From assembly GCF_001436095.1 (NCBI RefSeq), contig NZ_AYYK01000004.1, positions 62,001-126,000 on the forward strand: a stretch of 64,000 nucleotides of DNA, written 5' to 3'. This DNA comes from Lapidilactobacillus dextrinicus DSM 20335 (GTDB lineage Bacteria > Bacillota > Bacilli > Lactobacillales > Lactobacillaceae). Positions 16,730 through 26,076 of the stretch are shown in pieces. The notes beneath the pieces are model-generated. The model was not told the DNA's origin. It saw only the letters and a list, made by a program, of their open reading frames with translations, and ran no database searches. Made by a program: the position numbers and the translations under genes. How positions within the stretch are numbered: position 1 is the stretch's first letter; each line of letters begins with the position of its first letter.

Positions 16730-17938
16730 ATGTATTTAACAGCGTTTCCCAATGAATTTCAACAGGCACTACCTATTTTACAACAAATTGAGGCTCACGG
16801 ATACGAAGCTTATTTTGTCGGCGGTTCTGTGCGCGATACGCTGTTAGGAAAAGCTATTGCAGATGTAGATATTGCAACTAGCGCCTTTCCTGCAGAAATT
16901 AAAGAAATTTTTCCTAAAACTATTGATACCGGCATTAAACATGGAACAGTCACCGTCATGCAACATGGTATTGGCTATGAAGTGACAACTTTTAGAACTG
17001 AATCGGGTTATCAAGATTTCCGCCGACCAGATCACGTTACTTTCGTGCGCTCACTTAAACAAGATTTACAACGACGTGATTTTACCATTAACGCCTTAGC
17101 TGTTCGTGCTGACGGCCTAGTGATTGATGAATTTGATGGGTTAGCTGATTTAGCAGCACAAACGATTCGCGCTGTTGGTAATGCAGATGAACGGTTCCAT
17201 GAAGATGCTTTAAGAATGATGCGTGCCGTTCGTTTTGCTAGTCAGCTCGGCTTTGATATTACCACAGATACTTATGTCAGCTTACTACACAACGCTGAGC
17301 TTTTGCAAAAGATTGCCGTTGAACGTATTCATACTGAATTTGAAAAGATGATGTTGAGTGCAAACTGGTTAATTGGTTGGAAGTTATTTGTTGCCACCGG
17401 CTTGATTAAAAACACACCCTTCTTTAAAGATTACTTAACTGGTAATTATCCTAAATTTGTTGCCACACAACAGCCCTTAATGGACGAGGCAGCAATCTGG
17501 ACGCTTTTAGGTGAGGGGTTTAGTCTAACTCTAGCACAACAACAGCAGCTCTTACACAGCTGGAAATCAGCTAATGAAGTGATTGCTGATAGTCAGCATA
17601 CGTTAGCTTTTAGTCGGTTGTTACAAACAAACCCACAGCCTGGTGCTAGCCAACTTTACCAAGTGGATGCTACCATTATTGAGCGGTTAGCCACCATTTG
17701 GCCTATTTTACAATTGGATGCTGACTTTACTCAATTGGCCATTCATTACCAGAATCTTCCTATCAAAAATCGTCACGAACTAGCCATTGATGGACAAACG
17801 TTAATTCAAAAGTTAGGTCTTAAACCTGGCCCAGAAATTGGGCAATGGTTAAACCAAGTTGAACACGCAGTCGTCATGGGTGAAGTCGTTAATCATAATG
17901 AAGCATTAATTGAGTGGATTAAACAACAAACTGATTGA
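16730..17938 (+). CDS. cca: CCA tRNA nucleotidyltransferase
   Basis: The enzyme adds the 3'-CCA end to tRNAs. The 402-residue class II protein has GGSVRD (31-36), metal-binding DVD (45-47), the helix motif [11 protein letters not shown] and the [13 protein letters not shown] motif. Length fits the Gram-positive group. The ATG at 16730 has AGGTG upstream. thyA follows 16 bp later and dfrA after that, so the three genes probably form one operon. Confidence 0.95.
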   Translation: MYLTAFPNEFQQALPILQQIEAHGYEAYFVGGSVRDTLLGKAIADVDIATSAFPAEIKEIFPKTIDTGIKHGTVTVMQHGIGYEVTTFRTESGYQDFRRPDHVTFVRSLKQDLQRRDFTINALAVRADGLVIDEFDGLADLAAQTIRAVGNADERFHEDALRMMRAVRFASQLGFDITTDTYVSLLHNAELLQKIAVERIHTEFEKMMLSANWLIGWKLFVATGLIKNTPFFKDYLTGNYPKFVATQQPLMDEAAIWTLLGEGFSLTLAQQQQLLHSWKSANEVIADSQHTLAFSRLLQTNPQPGASQLYQVDATIIERLATIWPILQLDADFTQLAIHYQNLPIKNRHELAIDGQTLIQKLGLKPGPEIGQWLNQVEHAVVMGEVVNHNEALIEWIKQQTD

Positions 17939-17954
17939 GAAAGAGGGACTCATC

Positions 17955-18914
17955 GTGAATCCTAATGAAGAGAAGTATTTACAATTTGCTAGCACTGTTT
18001 TAACTCAGGGCCACCGCAAACATGATCGGACTAATACCGGAACGAACAGTATTTTTGGTTATCAAATTCATTTTGATTTACAAGCCGGGTTCCCCATATT
18101 AACTACCAAAAAAGTGCCGTTTGGCTTAATTAAAAGTGAGTTATTGTGGTTTTTAAAGGGTGACACGAATATTCGTTACCTTTTACAACACAAGAATCAT
18201 ATTTGGGATGAATGGGCTTTTGAAAATTATGTCAAAAGTGCTGATTATCAAGGTCCAGATATGACTAATTTTGCTCATCAAGCGTTAGCTGATGCAGAAT
18301 TTGCTAAAGTTTATCAAGAACAGCATCAACTTTTCTGTGACCAGATTTTAGCTGATACAGATTTTGCTGCTAAGTATGGTGAATTAGGTCCAATTTATGG
18401 TCGGCAATGGCGCGCTTGGGAAACAAGTCGTCATGAAACAATTGATCAACTGGTCGATGTCATTCAACAGATTAAAACTAATCCAGATTCACGCCGGTTA
18501 ATTGTTAGTGCCTGGAATCCTGAGGATGTTCCACAAATGGCTTTACCACCATGTCATACGCTGTTCCAATTTTATGTAAATGATGGTAAGTTATCTTTGC
18601 AGTTGTACCAACGAAGTGCAGATATCTTTTTGGGCGTGCCTTTTAATATTGCCAGCTATGCACTACTGACTCATTTAGTAGCACATCAAACTGGGTTACA
18701 AGTTGGTGAATTCATTCATACGTTTGGTGATGCTCATATTTATCACAATCATATTGACCAAGTTAACCAACAATTACAGCGGACACCTAAAGCCGCACCA
18801 ACGCTTTGGTTAACTGATGAAATTAAGCCAGATTTAGCGGATTATACAATGAAAGATATTAAGTTAATTGGCTATGACCCAGCACCAGCAATTTCTGCGC
18901 CAGTCGCAGTTTAG
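17955..18914 (+). CDS. thyA: Thymidylate synthase
   Basis: ThyA makes dTMP from dUMP with methylenetetrahydrofolate. The 319-residue protein has catalytic Cys200 in [12 protein letters not shown], the arginine motif [14 protein letters not shown] and the dUMP-binding [17 protein letters not shown]. Residues about 90-140 form the insertion typical of the L. casei type enzyme. The GTG start at 17955 is set by AGAGGGA at 17943-17949. The upstream in-frame extension overlaps cca and is not used. It is followed 10 bp later by dfrA, which recycles the dihydrofolate formed. Confidence 0.97.
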   Translation: MNPNEEKYLQFASTVLTQGHRKHDRTNTGTNSIFGYQIHFDLQAGFPILTTKKVPFGLIKSELLWFLKGDTNIRYLLQHKNHIWDEWAFENYVKSADYQGPDMTNFAHQALADAEFAKVYQEQHQLFCDQILADTDFAAKYGELGPIYGRQWRAWETSRHETIDQLVDVIQQIKTNPDSRRLIVSAWNPEDVPQMALPPCHTLFQFYVNDGKLSLQLYQRSADIFLGVPFNIASYALLTHLVAHQTGLQVGEFIHTFGDAHIYHNHIDQVNQQLQRTPKAAPTLWLTDEIKPDLADYTMKDIKLIGYDPAPAISAPVAV

Positions 18915-18924
18915 GAGTGATACT

Positions 18925-19416
18925 TTGTTAGCATTCATTTGGGCAGAAGATCAACAGCATTTAATTGGTGATCATGGCCAACTACCTTGGCATTTACCGG
19001 CCGATTTAAAACATTTTCAAGCATTAACAGTGGGACAGACCATCATTATGGGCCGAAAAACTTATGACTCATTTCCTAACGGTCCACTACCACGGCGGCA
19101 AAATTGGGTCTTAACGACGCAAGCTGCTGACCAATTCCCTGACAGTGTTCGCGTCTTTAATCAGATAACTGCGATTCGTTCGGCAATTGCTGCTGCGCCA
19201 GAGCAAAACTATTTAGTAATCGGTGGCGTTTCGTTATTTGAGACCTTTGTTGATTCAGTTGATGTCCTGTATCAAACTACGATTAAAGCTAGTTATCAAG
19301 GCGATGTTTACATGCCGACATTGCCTTGGTCGAAGTTTAATTTAGTGAAACAACAAGTTCACCCGGTAACTGCAACAACGCCAGAATTTAGTTTTAATGA
19401 GTATCACCGGGGTTAA
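18925..19416 (+). CDS. dfrA: Dihydrofolate reductase
   Basis: The enzyme reduces dihydrofolate with NADPH and regenerates the cofactor consumed by ThyA. The 163-residue protein begins MLAFIWAEDQQHLIG and carries LPWHLPADLKHF, with the active-site acid Asp27, the NADPH motif MGRKTYDSFP and GGVSLFETF. It closely follows the L. casei DHFR layout. Translation starts at TTG 18925. The SD AGGAG at 18913-18917 overlaps the thyA stop, so the pair is coupled. Confidence 0.95.
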   Translation: MLAFIWAEDQQHLIGDHGQLPWHLPADLKHFQALTVGQTIIMGRKTYDSFPNGPLPRRQNWVLTTQAADQFPDSVRVFNQITAIRSAIAAAPEQNYLVIGGVSLFETFVDSVDVLYQTTIKASYQGDVYMPTLPWSKFNLVKQQVHPVTATTPEFSFNEYHRG

Positions 19417-19489
19417 GCTAAAACAAGAACAACAAATTAATTTTTGTTATCATCTAGTTTTGATAATTAGATGTAAAGATAAATATTTA

Positions 19490-19520
19490 TTGGTGAGTTA
19501 ATTCAATACCATGTTATAAT
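19490..19520 (+). promoter_or_regulatory. Promoter of degV
   Basis: An extended -10 (TGT before TATAAT at 19515-19520) has a loose -35, TTGGTG at 19490-19495. The 150-nt leader before degV contains the 13-bp dyad AGAATAATATTCT at about 19623-19635. Confidence 0.6.
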
Positions 19521-19672
19521 ATTTATTGTTGATGGCAATTTAGCAAACGCTGTTAAGCAGAAGTTTTAGTATAGGCTATTAATAGACAATTCGTACGTTC
19601 TGTATTACGATTATCTGCAATTAGAATAATATTCTGAATGATATTTTGATCGATTTTCGGAGGAAGCTATCC

Positions 19673-20521
19673 ATGACTAATAAAATTAAGATTGTTACTG
19701 ATTCATCCATCCAATTAACAGATGAAGAAGCAAAAAAATATGAAATTCATGTGGTTCCTTTAACCATTGTCATTGATAAAATGATTTATACTGATGGCGT
19801 TAACATTACCCGACCTGAATTTATGGCCAAAATGGCCGAAGCTAAAAACTTACCGCAGACTAGTCAGCCATCAATTGGGACTTTTTTGGATCTTTATGAC
19901 GAACTATCCGCTGATGGTAGCGAAATTCTTTCAGTGCATATGTCCCATGGTTTAAGTGGCACGGTAAATGCGGCACGTCAAGCAGCTCAAATTTCTAAAG
20001 CTGCTGTAACCGTTATTGACAGTGAATATATTGACCGAGCAATGGCTTTTCAAGTTATTGAAGCTGCTAAGTTAGCGCAAGCTGGCAAAGAGCGTGATGA
20101 AATTATTGCCGCTATGGAAAAGATTAAGGAACACACTAAGTTATTCTTGTCTGTTTCAAGTTTGAATAATTTGGTTAAAGGTGGTCGTTTAAGTAAAGTT
20201 TCTGGTTTATTATCAAACTTATTAAACATTAAAGTTGTTTTGAAGTTTGAAGATAATGCTATCGTACCAATTCATAAGGGCCGCGGAATTAAGACAATCA
20301 ATAATTTTTATAACGATTTAGTTAATCAAATGAAAGAAACAACTGCACCAATTCTAGGGATTGGGATTTCTCATGCTGATGATTTAGGGTTAGCTAATAA
20401 GATTAAAGAACAATTAAATGCCATTTTCCCTGAAATTTCAATTTTAGTGGCGCCAACTTCACCAGTTGTGGCCACCCATACAGGTGCTGGTGCTTTAGCC
20501 GTGATATTCTATACAGCTTAA
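19673..20521 (+). CDS. DegV family fatty-acid-binding protein
   Basis: The 282-residue protein has the DegV signature near its start, KIVTDSSIQL, and the two-domain fold with TSQPSIGTF and HMSHGLSGTVNAA, which contacts the lipid carboxylate in solved members. DegV/FakB proteins bind fatty acids and can present them to FakA kinase. Which role applies here is not visible. The ATG at 19673 follows CGGAGGAAG. A terminator follows, so it is probably a single-gene unit. Confidence 0.93.
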   Translation: MTNKIKIVTDSSIQLTDEEAKKYEIHVVPLTIVIDKMIYTDGVNITRPEFMAKMAEAKNLPQTSQPSIGTFLDLYDELSADGSEILSVHMSHGLSGTVNAARQAAQISKAAVTVIDSEYIDRAMAFQVIEAAKLAQAGKERDEIIAAMEKIKEHTKLFLSVSSLNNLVKGGRLSKVSGLLSNLLNIKVVLKFEDNAIVPIHKGRGIKTINNFYNDLVNQMKETTAPILGIGISHADDLGLANKIKEQLNAIFPEISILVAPTSPVVATHTGAGALAVIFYTA

Positions 20522-20547
20522 GCAACATTAACAAATAAATTTAATCC

Positions 20548-20578
20548 GGATCTGGGATTTTCGTCCCAGATTCTTTTA
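20548..20578 (+). terminator. Intrinsic terminator of degV
   Basis: GATCTGGGA pairs with TCCCAGATT (one G-T) around TTTTCG, then TTCTTTT. The stem core matches the pflB terminator at 58650. Confidence 0.8.
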
Positions 20579-20612
20579 ATAACTAGCGAATTCATAAGAG
20601 TTGGGAAGAACG

Positions 20613-21467
20613 TTGAAAAAAATAATAAAAGTTACACAAACTGTTTTAATCGTTTTGGTTAGCGCGCTCGTTGTGTTTCTAGTGTTAAATGGATTGGTTA
20701 AAAGACCACATTTTCAAAATACAACGGAACCAAAAACAACAGCAACTAAAAAAGTTATCAAAAAAAAAGTAACACTAACAGCAATTGGTGATTCATTAAC
20801 TCATGGAGTAGGCGATGCCACTAATAGTGGTGGCTACGTCCCATTAGTCAAAAAAGAGTTAGCTTTGCAGTATCAGACGCAAGTCACGACTCATAACTTT
20901 GGGGTTAGTGGTGACACTTCAACACAAATTCGTACGCGCGTAATCCAACAAGAAAAGATTCAAAAGGGATTAAAAGCTGCGGACGTCATCACCATGACCG
21001 TTGGTGCCAATGATTTAATGCACGAGTTGCGCAATAATATTAACAATGTTAGTGTGGCTAAAATTAAAAAAGCCAGTAAAACTTACCAACAGCATTTGAC
21101 AGCCTTGATCAAAACAATTCGGCAATATAATCCAGATGCGCCAATTGTGATTGCTAGTATTTATAATCCGTTTTACGTTTACTTTCCTACGTTAACTGAC
21201 TTGCAAACCGGTATGACCTTATGGAATGCCACGACTCAACAAACGATTAAGCAATTCAGCCAGATTTATTATGTTAATATTGATTCCGTGATGACTAAAC
21301 CTAAGGAATCGATTCTGGCTAATAATAAGAAAAAGCAGACCACTTTAAATCCTTATTTGTATACCAAGGATCATTTTCATCCTAATAATCGGGGCTATCA
21401 AGCCATTGCTAATCAATTCGTAACTAAAATTAAAGCCATTAAAGCAAACTGGCTTTATCAAAACTAA
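20613..21467 (+). CDS. SGNH/GDSL hydrolase, YpmR-like
   Basis: This 284-residue secreted or membrane-anchored esterase-fold protein has an N-terminal hydrophobic segment (about 8-28) followed by the SGNH blocks: GDSLTHG with nucleophile Ser61, GVSGDTS, VGANDLMHEL and DHFHPNNRGY with the Asp-His pair. The substrate is unknown, possibly lipid or acylated wall polymer. TTG 20613 is preferred because GGGAAGA stands just upstream. The alternative TTG at 20601 lacks a good SD. It is followed 12 bp later by the YpmS-like gene, as in B. subtilis. Confidence 0.9.
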   Translation: MKKIIKVTQTVLIVLVSALVVFLVLNGLVKRPHFQNTTEPKTTATKKVIKKKVTLTAIGDSLTHGVGDATNSGGYVPLVKKELALQYQTQVTTHNFGVSGDTSTQIRTRVIQQEKIQKGLKAADVITMTVGANDLMHELRNNINNVSVAKIKKASKTYQQHLTALIKTIRQYNPDAPIVIASIYNPFYVYFPTLTDLQTGMTLWNATTQQTIKQFSQIYYVNIDSVMTKPKESILANNKKKQTTLNPYLYTKDHFHPNNRGYQAIANQFVTKIKAIKANWLYQN

Positions 21468-21479
21468 GGAGGACCAATT

Positions 21480-22091
21480 ATGACCGATACACCAAAGCGT
21501 CCGACTAAAAAAACAACATCAATTAATCTTTGGAAGTGGCTATTTCTAATTTTATTAGGATTAGTTTTAGGGACAGGGGTCTTCTTAGGCACTAAGCTTT
21601 TCATCGAACCCACACCAACAACGACAAGTAAAACTGTTGCTCGTGGTGATGAACCGGTTTTTAGCGTTGAAATGACCAAAAGCCAAGTCAATCGTATTGT
21701 TGACTTCTATTTAAAAGATTATCTCAAAAACAATGACCAAAAATATCAGTTGAAGCTAACTGATCAAGCAGTTTTAACCGGCCAGTTTAAATTTTTAGGG
21801 GCAAATATTCCGTTCACTTTAAACTTTGATCCGTTTGTTTTAGAAAACGGCGATGTTCAACTTAAAGCCAAAAAACTAGCAATTGGTGCTTTGCCAGTTC
21901 CAGTTAGTACCGTCTTAAACTTTGTCGGCAATGACTATAACTTACCGAAGTGGGTGACATTAAGTAGTAAAAAAGAAACCATTACCATTCATCTTAGCCA
22001 GTATAAAACTGATAATGGCATGAGCTTTAGAGCCGATCATATTGATTTAGATGATGATAAAATTGATTTTAGTGCTTTTATACCAGATTAA
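21480..22091 (+). CDS. YpmS family membrane-anchored protein (DUF2140)
   Basis: This 203-residue protein has a short cytoplasmic N-terminus, one membrane helix at about 19-40 and an extracellular domain with [20 protein letters not shown] and the beta-rich segment [19 protein letters not shown]. That fits the DUF2140/YpmS family, of unknown function. It is linked to the SGNH hydrolase upstream. The ATG at 21480 has AAGGAGGA at 21467-21474. Confidence 0.88.
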   Translation: MTDTPKRPTKKTTSINLWKWLFLILLGLVLGTGVFLGTKLFIEPTPTTTSKTVARGDEPVFSVEMTKSQVNRIVDFYLKDYLKNNDQKYQLKLTDQAVLTGQFKFLGANIPFTLNFDPFVLENGDVQLKAKKLAIGALPVPVSTVLNFVGNDYNLPKWVTLSSKKETITIHLSQYKTDNGMSFRADHIDLDDDKIDFSAFIPD

Positions 22092-22102
22092 GGGGTGACA
22101 AC

Positions 22103-22330
22103 ATGGAACTAAGACGTTCGTTTTATCAATTTTTAATGACTTTGCGTAATCCTAATAGTCATGAAGAAGTTGCCGAATTTGCCAATAACGCCTTTTATGA
22201 TCATAGTTTTCCTAAACAGGAACGAGATTATGATGTGATTTCACGTTATTTAGAATTAAATGGCGGTTATTTATCAAGCATGACGATTTTTGATCAAGCA
22301 TATCAAATGTATTTAGATAGTGAAGCATAG
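22103..22330 (+). CDS. YozE family (UPF0346) small protein
   Basis: The 75-residue acidic protein has the UPF0346 pattern [12 protein letters not shown] at the start and [18 protein letters not shown] in the middle, a SAM-like helical bundle of unknown role. ATG 22103 follows GGGGTGA. It lies between ypmS and ctpA with 11- and 12-bp gaps, so it belongs to the same operon. Confidence 0.9.
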   Translation: MELRRSFYQFLMTLRNPNSHEEVAEFANNAFYDHSFPKQERDYDVISRYLELNGGYLSSMTIFDQAYQMYLDSEA

Positions 22331-22342
22331 CGGAGGATTAAA

Positions 22343-23881
22343 TTGGCAGATAAGCAAAATACACCTCAATCTGAGGATCAAGTTGAATCTGGTCAAGATT
22401 TAAAGGCAACAACTACTGAAGGAGTAGAACCAACGACAAGTCATTCGTCAAAGAAACGGCGTCGACCACGCGTTAAACGTTTTACGCGCTTTACTTATTG
22501 GTTTAGTATCTTGGTGGCTTTGGCCGTTGGGATGATTGCCGGGGTGTTAATCGTAATGCATCAAATCCAACCGACTTTACGATTGAACAACGAACTTAAT
22601 GAAGTGCTGGGCGTTTACCAAACGGTTAAAACTAATTATTATCAAAAAGTTAGTCAGAAACAATTGGTTAATGGTGCCGTTGAAGGAATGTTAAATTCAT
22701 TGGACGATCCCTTCTCACAGTATTTAGATGTTGACCAAACCAGCAGCTTAAATGATTCAACTTCTGGTTCATTTGAAGGAATCGGGGCAGAGGTGCAGAA
22801 GTCAGAGCAGGCCATTAAAATCGTGTCACCAATTAAAGGCTCACCAGCCGAAAAAGCCGGTTTAAAGGCCAATGATTTGATTATGAAGATTAATGGCAAG
22901 TCTACGGCTAATTTAAGCGTTGATCAAGCGGTTAGCAAGATACGCGGTACTAAAGGCACTAAAGTAACATTAGAAATCAAACGTGGTGCTGCGACTTTCA
23001 CCATTAAAGTGAAGCGTGGTAAAGTTGATCAGGCTTCAGTGACTGGCCAACTTGCGCCCAGCGATAAAACAATTGGACAAATTCAAATTTCCACTTTTGC
23101 TGAAAATACGGCTAGTGGCATGAAGAAGACAATTAAACAGTTACGTCAAGAAGGTGCCACTCGCTTTGTTATTGACGTTCGTGGTAATCCTGGTGGTTTA
23201 ATGAATAGTGCCTTAGCAATTTCAAGTATGTTTTTAAAGAACGGTCAGATTATCATGCAGGTTAAGGCTCGAACGGGTAAGGCCGAGGTTTATAAAGCTG
23301 GCAAATCTTATGATGATGGTTTTAAAGTCACTGAACCAGTTGTTGTGTTAGCCGATAGTGGTAGTGCTAGTGCTGCTGAGATTTTCAGTGCGGCTTTGCA
23401 ACAATCAGCCCATGTTAAAATTGTTGGCACACAAACATACGGTAAAGGCACTGTCCAAACGGTGATTCCACTAAATAATGATAGTGAAATGAAATTTACC
23501 ACAGCCAAATGGTTAACCCCAAATGGTAGTTGGATCAATAAAAAAGGCATTACACCAGACATCAAGGCAGATTATCCAGAATTAGCTAAACTGGGTTTGA
23601 TTTCCAGCGGTAAGACATTGAAGTTAGGCAGCGTCGGCAATCAAGTTGAGTTATTGCAAACTAATCTCAAAAATCTTGGTTATTCCGTTAAAGTGACGAG
23701 TATTTATGATGATCAAACAGTGGCCGCTGTTAAACAATTACAAGCTAAGGCTAAATTGGCAAAACAAGATGGTGTGTTTGAAGATACGACACGAACGGCA
23801 CTTTATACTGAAGTTGCCACTTACTTGATTAACCACGATAATACCATGATTGCTGGGATTAAAGCCGTTACCGCTGAATAA
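22343..23881 (+). CDS. ctpA: C-terminal processing peptidase, S41 family
   Basis: The 512-residue membrane-anchored serine protease has a hydrophilic N-terminus, a membrane helix at about 53-73, a PDZ domain at about 145-230, and the S41 core with catalytic Ser343 (GSASAAEIF) and Lys368 (YGKGTVQ). A peptidoglycan-binding domain sits at about 425-500. It cleaves proteins from their C-termini outside the membrane. Start is TTG 22343 after GGAGGA at 22332-22337. The peptidoglycan-binding tail matches CtpA/CtpB-like enzymes of Bacilli. Confidence 0.93.
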   Translation: MADKQNTPQSEDQVESGQDLKATTTEGVEPTTSHSSKKRRRPRVKRFTRFTYWFSILVALAVGMIAGVLIVMHQIQPTLRLNNELNEVLGVYQTVKTNYYQKVSQKQLVNGAVEGMLNSLDDPFSQYLDVDQTSSLNDSTSGSFEGIGAEVQKSEQAIKIVSPIKGSPAEKAGLKANDLIMKINGKSTANLSVDQAVSKIRGTKGTKVTLEIKRGAATFTIKVKRGKVDQASVTGQLAPSDKTIGQIQISTFAENTASGMKKTIKQLRQEGATRFVIDVRGNPGGLMNSALAISSMFLKNGQIIMQVKARTGKAEVYKAGKSYDDGFKVTEPVVVLADSGSASAAEIFSAALQQSAHVKIVGTQTYGKGTVQTVIPLNNDSEMKFTTAKWLTPNGSWINKKGITPDIKADYPELAKLGLISSGKTLKLGSVGNQVELLQTNLKNLGYSVKVTSIYDDQTVAAVKQLQAKAKLAKQDGVFEDTTRTALYTEVATYLINHDNTMIAGIKAVTAE

Positions 23882-23902
23882 ATATGAATTAAGGAGTTAG
23901 CC

Positions 23903-24622
23903 ATGGCAAGTTTCGAGAAAAATTTAGCGGCACTACGAGCTTTACCTAGTGACGCGAAAAACTTTGCTAGTTTTGCATTATATAACGTAACACCAGCAGC
24001 AATTGAACGTGAAGAGATTGATTATCATGATGTGGGTATTGCCCCGTTTGCCAAAAGATTGGCAAATCTTAATGAAGCAGCCCAAATAATTAATTCCGAT
24101 GTGATGATGATGGGCTATAACATGTCAAATCGTGGTAATGATAGTACAATTCCTTGGTCGAATTTTCATGAGACAATTAAGAAGTCTAATGATAAATATA
24201 TTCCGGCCACACTCAAGGGAACTTTTGCCGAAGGTGCTTATATGAGTGATTTGTTTAAAGATTTGCACTTAACAGATTCTAACTTAGTTCATCGTCTCTT
24301 TCGCAGTACATTGCCCCAGTCTCGCTTGCAACTTAGAGATGAAGAACGCGCTCAAGTCGTTGGGATTGATTTAGCAGAAATTTTTCAACGCAGTATTGAG
24401 TTGTTTATGGCGGAATATCATGCCTTAAAACCTAAGTACCTATTATTGTTTGGTAAAAATACACAAGATGATTTTGCTAAGTTATGTCAGTTCTATCCAG
24501 AATTTCAAGTAGCAGCGGATGTTCAAGTCATTAAGCTCAAACACTATGCACCACGAGCCGAGAATCACTATTCAGTTGCTCGTCAGAATCGTCAAATTTT
24601 ATCCGAAATTGAACTAAAATAA
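23903..24622 (+). CDS. Conserved hypothetical protein, perhaps uracil-DNA-glycosylase-like
   Basis: This 239-residue soluble protein is not firmly recognised. The segments MMMGYNMSNRG, TFAEGAYMSDLFKD and KPKYLLLFGKNT, spaced over 100 residues, loosely recall the layout of the uracil-DNA glycosylase superfamily, but I see no clear catalytic motif, so that reading is weak. The ATG at 23903 follows AAGGAGTTAG. It stands alone, ended by a strong terminator, with ctpA 21 bp upstream. Confidence 0.7.
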   Translation: MASFEKNLAALRALPSDAKNFASFALYNVTPAAIEREEIDYHDVGIAPFAKRLANLNEAAQIINSDVMMMGYNMSNRGNDSTIPWSNFHETIKKSNDKYIPATLKGTFAEGAYMSDLFKDLHLTDSNLVHRLFRSTLPQSRLQLRDEERAQVVGIDLAEIFQRSIELFMAEYHALKPKYLLLFGKNTQDDFAKLCQFYPEFQVAADVQVIKLKHYAPRAENHYSVARQNRQILSEIELK

Positions 24623-24665
24623 AAAAGGTCGTTAACAGTCATTGTGATTGTTAATGACCTTTTTC
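24622..24665 (+). terminator. Intrinsic terminator
   Basis: AAAAAGGTCGTTAACA pairs with TGTTAATGACCTTTTT (one G-T) around a 10-nt loop, immediately after the hypothetical gene. Confidence 0.9.
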
Positions 24666-24729
24666 GCAATTATCAGCGATTAATAAGATGGCAAAATTTA
24701 TTGTTTTGCCATTTTTTTCTAATTTAACC

Positions 24730-24758
24730 TGGTCGATCATGGAAGACAGGCGTATGAT
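24730..24758 (+). promoter_or_regulatory. Candidate promoter of the peptidase gene
   Basis: TGGTCG, 17-nt spacer and TATGAT (24753-24758) lie 32 nt before the ATG. The -35 is poor. Confidence 0.35.
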
Positions 24759-24790
24759 AGTAGGTAACCAATGACGTACAGGAGGATTTT

Positions 24791-25675
24791 ATGACAAAAG
24801 TTGTTGAAGGCTATATGCCATTTCGTGAATATCAAACTTACTATCGGATTGTTGGAGACGCTAATCCGAAAAAAGCACCACTGGTGTTATTACATGGGGG
24901 GCCCGGCTCGTCACATAATTATTATGAATTACTAGATGATTATGCTGAAAAAAGTGGGCGGCAATTAATTATGTACGATCAAGTTGGTTGTGGTAAATCA
25001 TCATTACCAGAAGATGAATCAGTTTATGTTAAAGAAACTTGGGCTGAAGAGCTAATTGCGTTACGCAAATATTTACAGCTTGATCAAATTCATCTTTCTG
25101 GTCAATCATGGGGCGGCATGTTAGCAATGTTTTACTTGACAAGCTACAATCCTCAAGGCGTTAAGAGTGTCATGATTAATAGCTCGCCAGCCTCAATTAA
25201 ATTATGGACACAAGAACAACATCGTTTAATTAAATACTTAAGTCCTGAAGATCAACAGGCTATTGCTGATGCTGAAGCTAATAATGATTTTACTGGTGCG
25301 AAGTATTTAGCAGCTAATGAACGTTATATGGATGCTTATGCTTGGGAAACAGATAAATCGAAGTTGCCTGAACCAATGCAACGTCCAACTAACGGACAAC
25401 GGGCTAGTTTTATTGCCGAGGGTCCGAATGAATTCACCGAGAATGGTTCAATTAGTGACTTTGAAGTGACAGATCAACTTTATAAAATTCAAATTCCAGC
25501 AATGGTTACTAGTGGGACGGATGATTTGTGTACACCATTAATTGCCAAGTCTGTTGTTGACCACATTCCAGGAGCTAAATGGCACTTATTTGGTAATAGC
25601 CGCCACTTAGCGTTACTTGACCAACACGACGAATTTATTTCGCTATTGGATAATTGGTTAAATGAAAATGATTAA
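24791..25675 (+). CDS. pip: Proline iminopeptidase-type alpha/beta hydrolase
   Basis: The 294-residue protein has the family oxyanion motif LLHGGPGSSHNYY (33-45), nucleophile Ser106 in GQSWGG, and the acid and His in GTDDLCTP and NSRHLALL. Length and sequence fit the S33 peptidases that free N-terminal proline from peptides, useful to a lactic acid bacterium growing on protein-rich food. ATG 24791 follows GGAGGA. It is a single-gene unit between two terminators. The substrate is inferred from family. Confidence 0.88.
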   Translation: MTKVVEGYMPFREYQTYYRIVGDANPKKAPLVLLHGGPGSSHNYYELLDDYAEKSGRQLIMYDQVGCGKSSLPEDESVYVKETWAEELIALRKYLQLDQIHLSGQSWGGMLAMFYLTSYNPQGVKSVMINSSPASIKLWTQEQHRLIKYLSPEDQQAIADAEANNDFTGAKYLAANERYMDAYAWETDKSKLPEPMQRPTNGQRASFIAEGPNEFTENGSISDFEVTDQLYKIQIPAMVTSGTDDLCTPLIAKSVVDHIPGAKWHLFGNSRHLALLDQHDEFISLLDNWLNEND

Positions 25676-25687
25676 TTAGTGATATGA

Positions 25688-25721
25688 AATCTGCTAACAA
25701 TTTTTGTTAGCAGATTTTTTT
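25688..25721 (+). terminator. Intrinsic terminator of pip
   Basis: AATCTGCTAACAA pairs with TTGTTAGCAGATT around TTTT, then a T tract. Confidence 0.92.
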
Positions 25722-25723
25722 AG

Positions 25724-26040
25724 TACCGACAGGCGAAACCTGTATTTATTGACTGTCGCGTGAAGCTACAGTGTCAAGTAAGCTATTGTCGGTAAGTGTT
25801 CAATAAATGTTAATTAATAATGAAACAGGTCGCTCTTGTGCAACTCAATTGTGGGCCTTAGTAATTCGACCACAAATTCCTGATCAATATATCGTCAACA
25901 GACTCGTAAAATCTGCTAAGAAATAATCAGGTGTATAATTTAAAGTGGTAGTCTGTCACATGCCGATATCGCAATTATTCTGGTCAAGATTAATCAAATA
26001 ATTGCGTATATTCGATATTATGCTATGAATTTATCGGACA
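25724..26040 (+). other. Structured non-coding stretch before the UvrA paralog
   Basis: No gene fits here. TACCGACA (25724-25731) pairs with TGTCGGTA (25787-25794) and encloses TTGACTGT/ACAGTGTCAA (25749-25777). ATTTATTGA (about 25744-25752) can alternatively pair with TCAATAAAT (25799-25807). Further on come CCTGAT/ATCAGG (25879/25926) and a 10-bp repeat, CGCAATTATT with AATAATTGCG (about 25970-26006). A TATAAT lies at 25934-25939. It may be a regulatory leader. No known riboswitch class is recognised. Confidence 0.45.
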
Positions 26041-26076
26041 GTACGGCAAAAGCATTATAGAAAAAGAGGTTCAATA

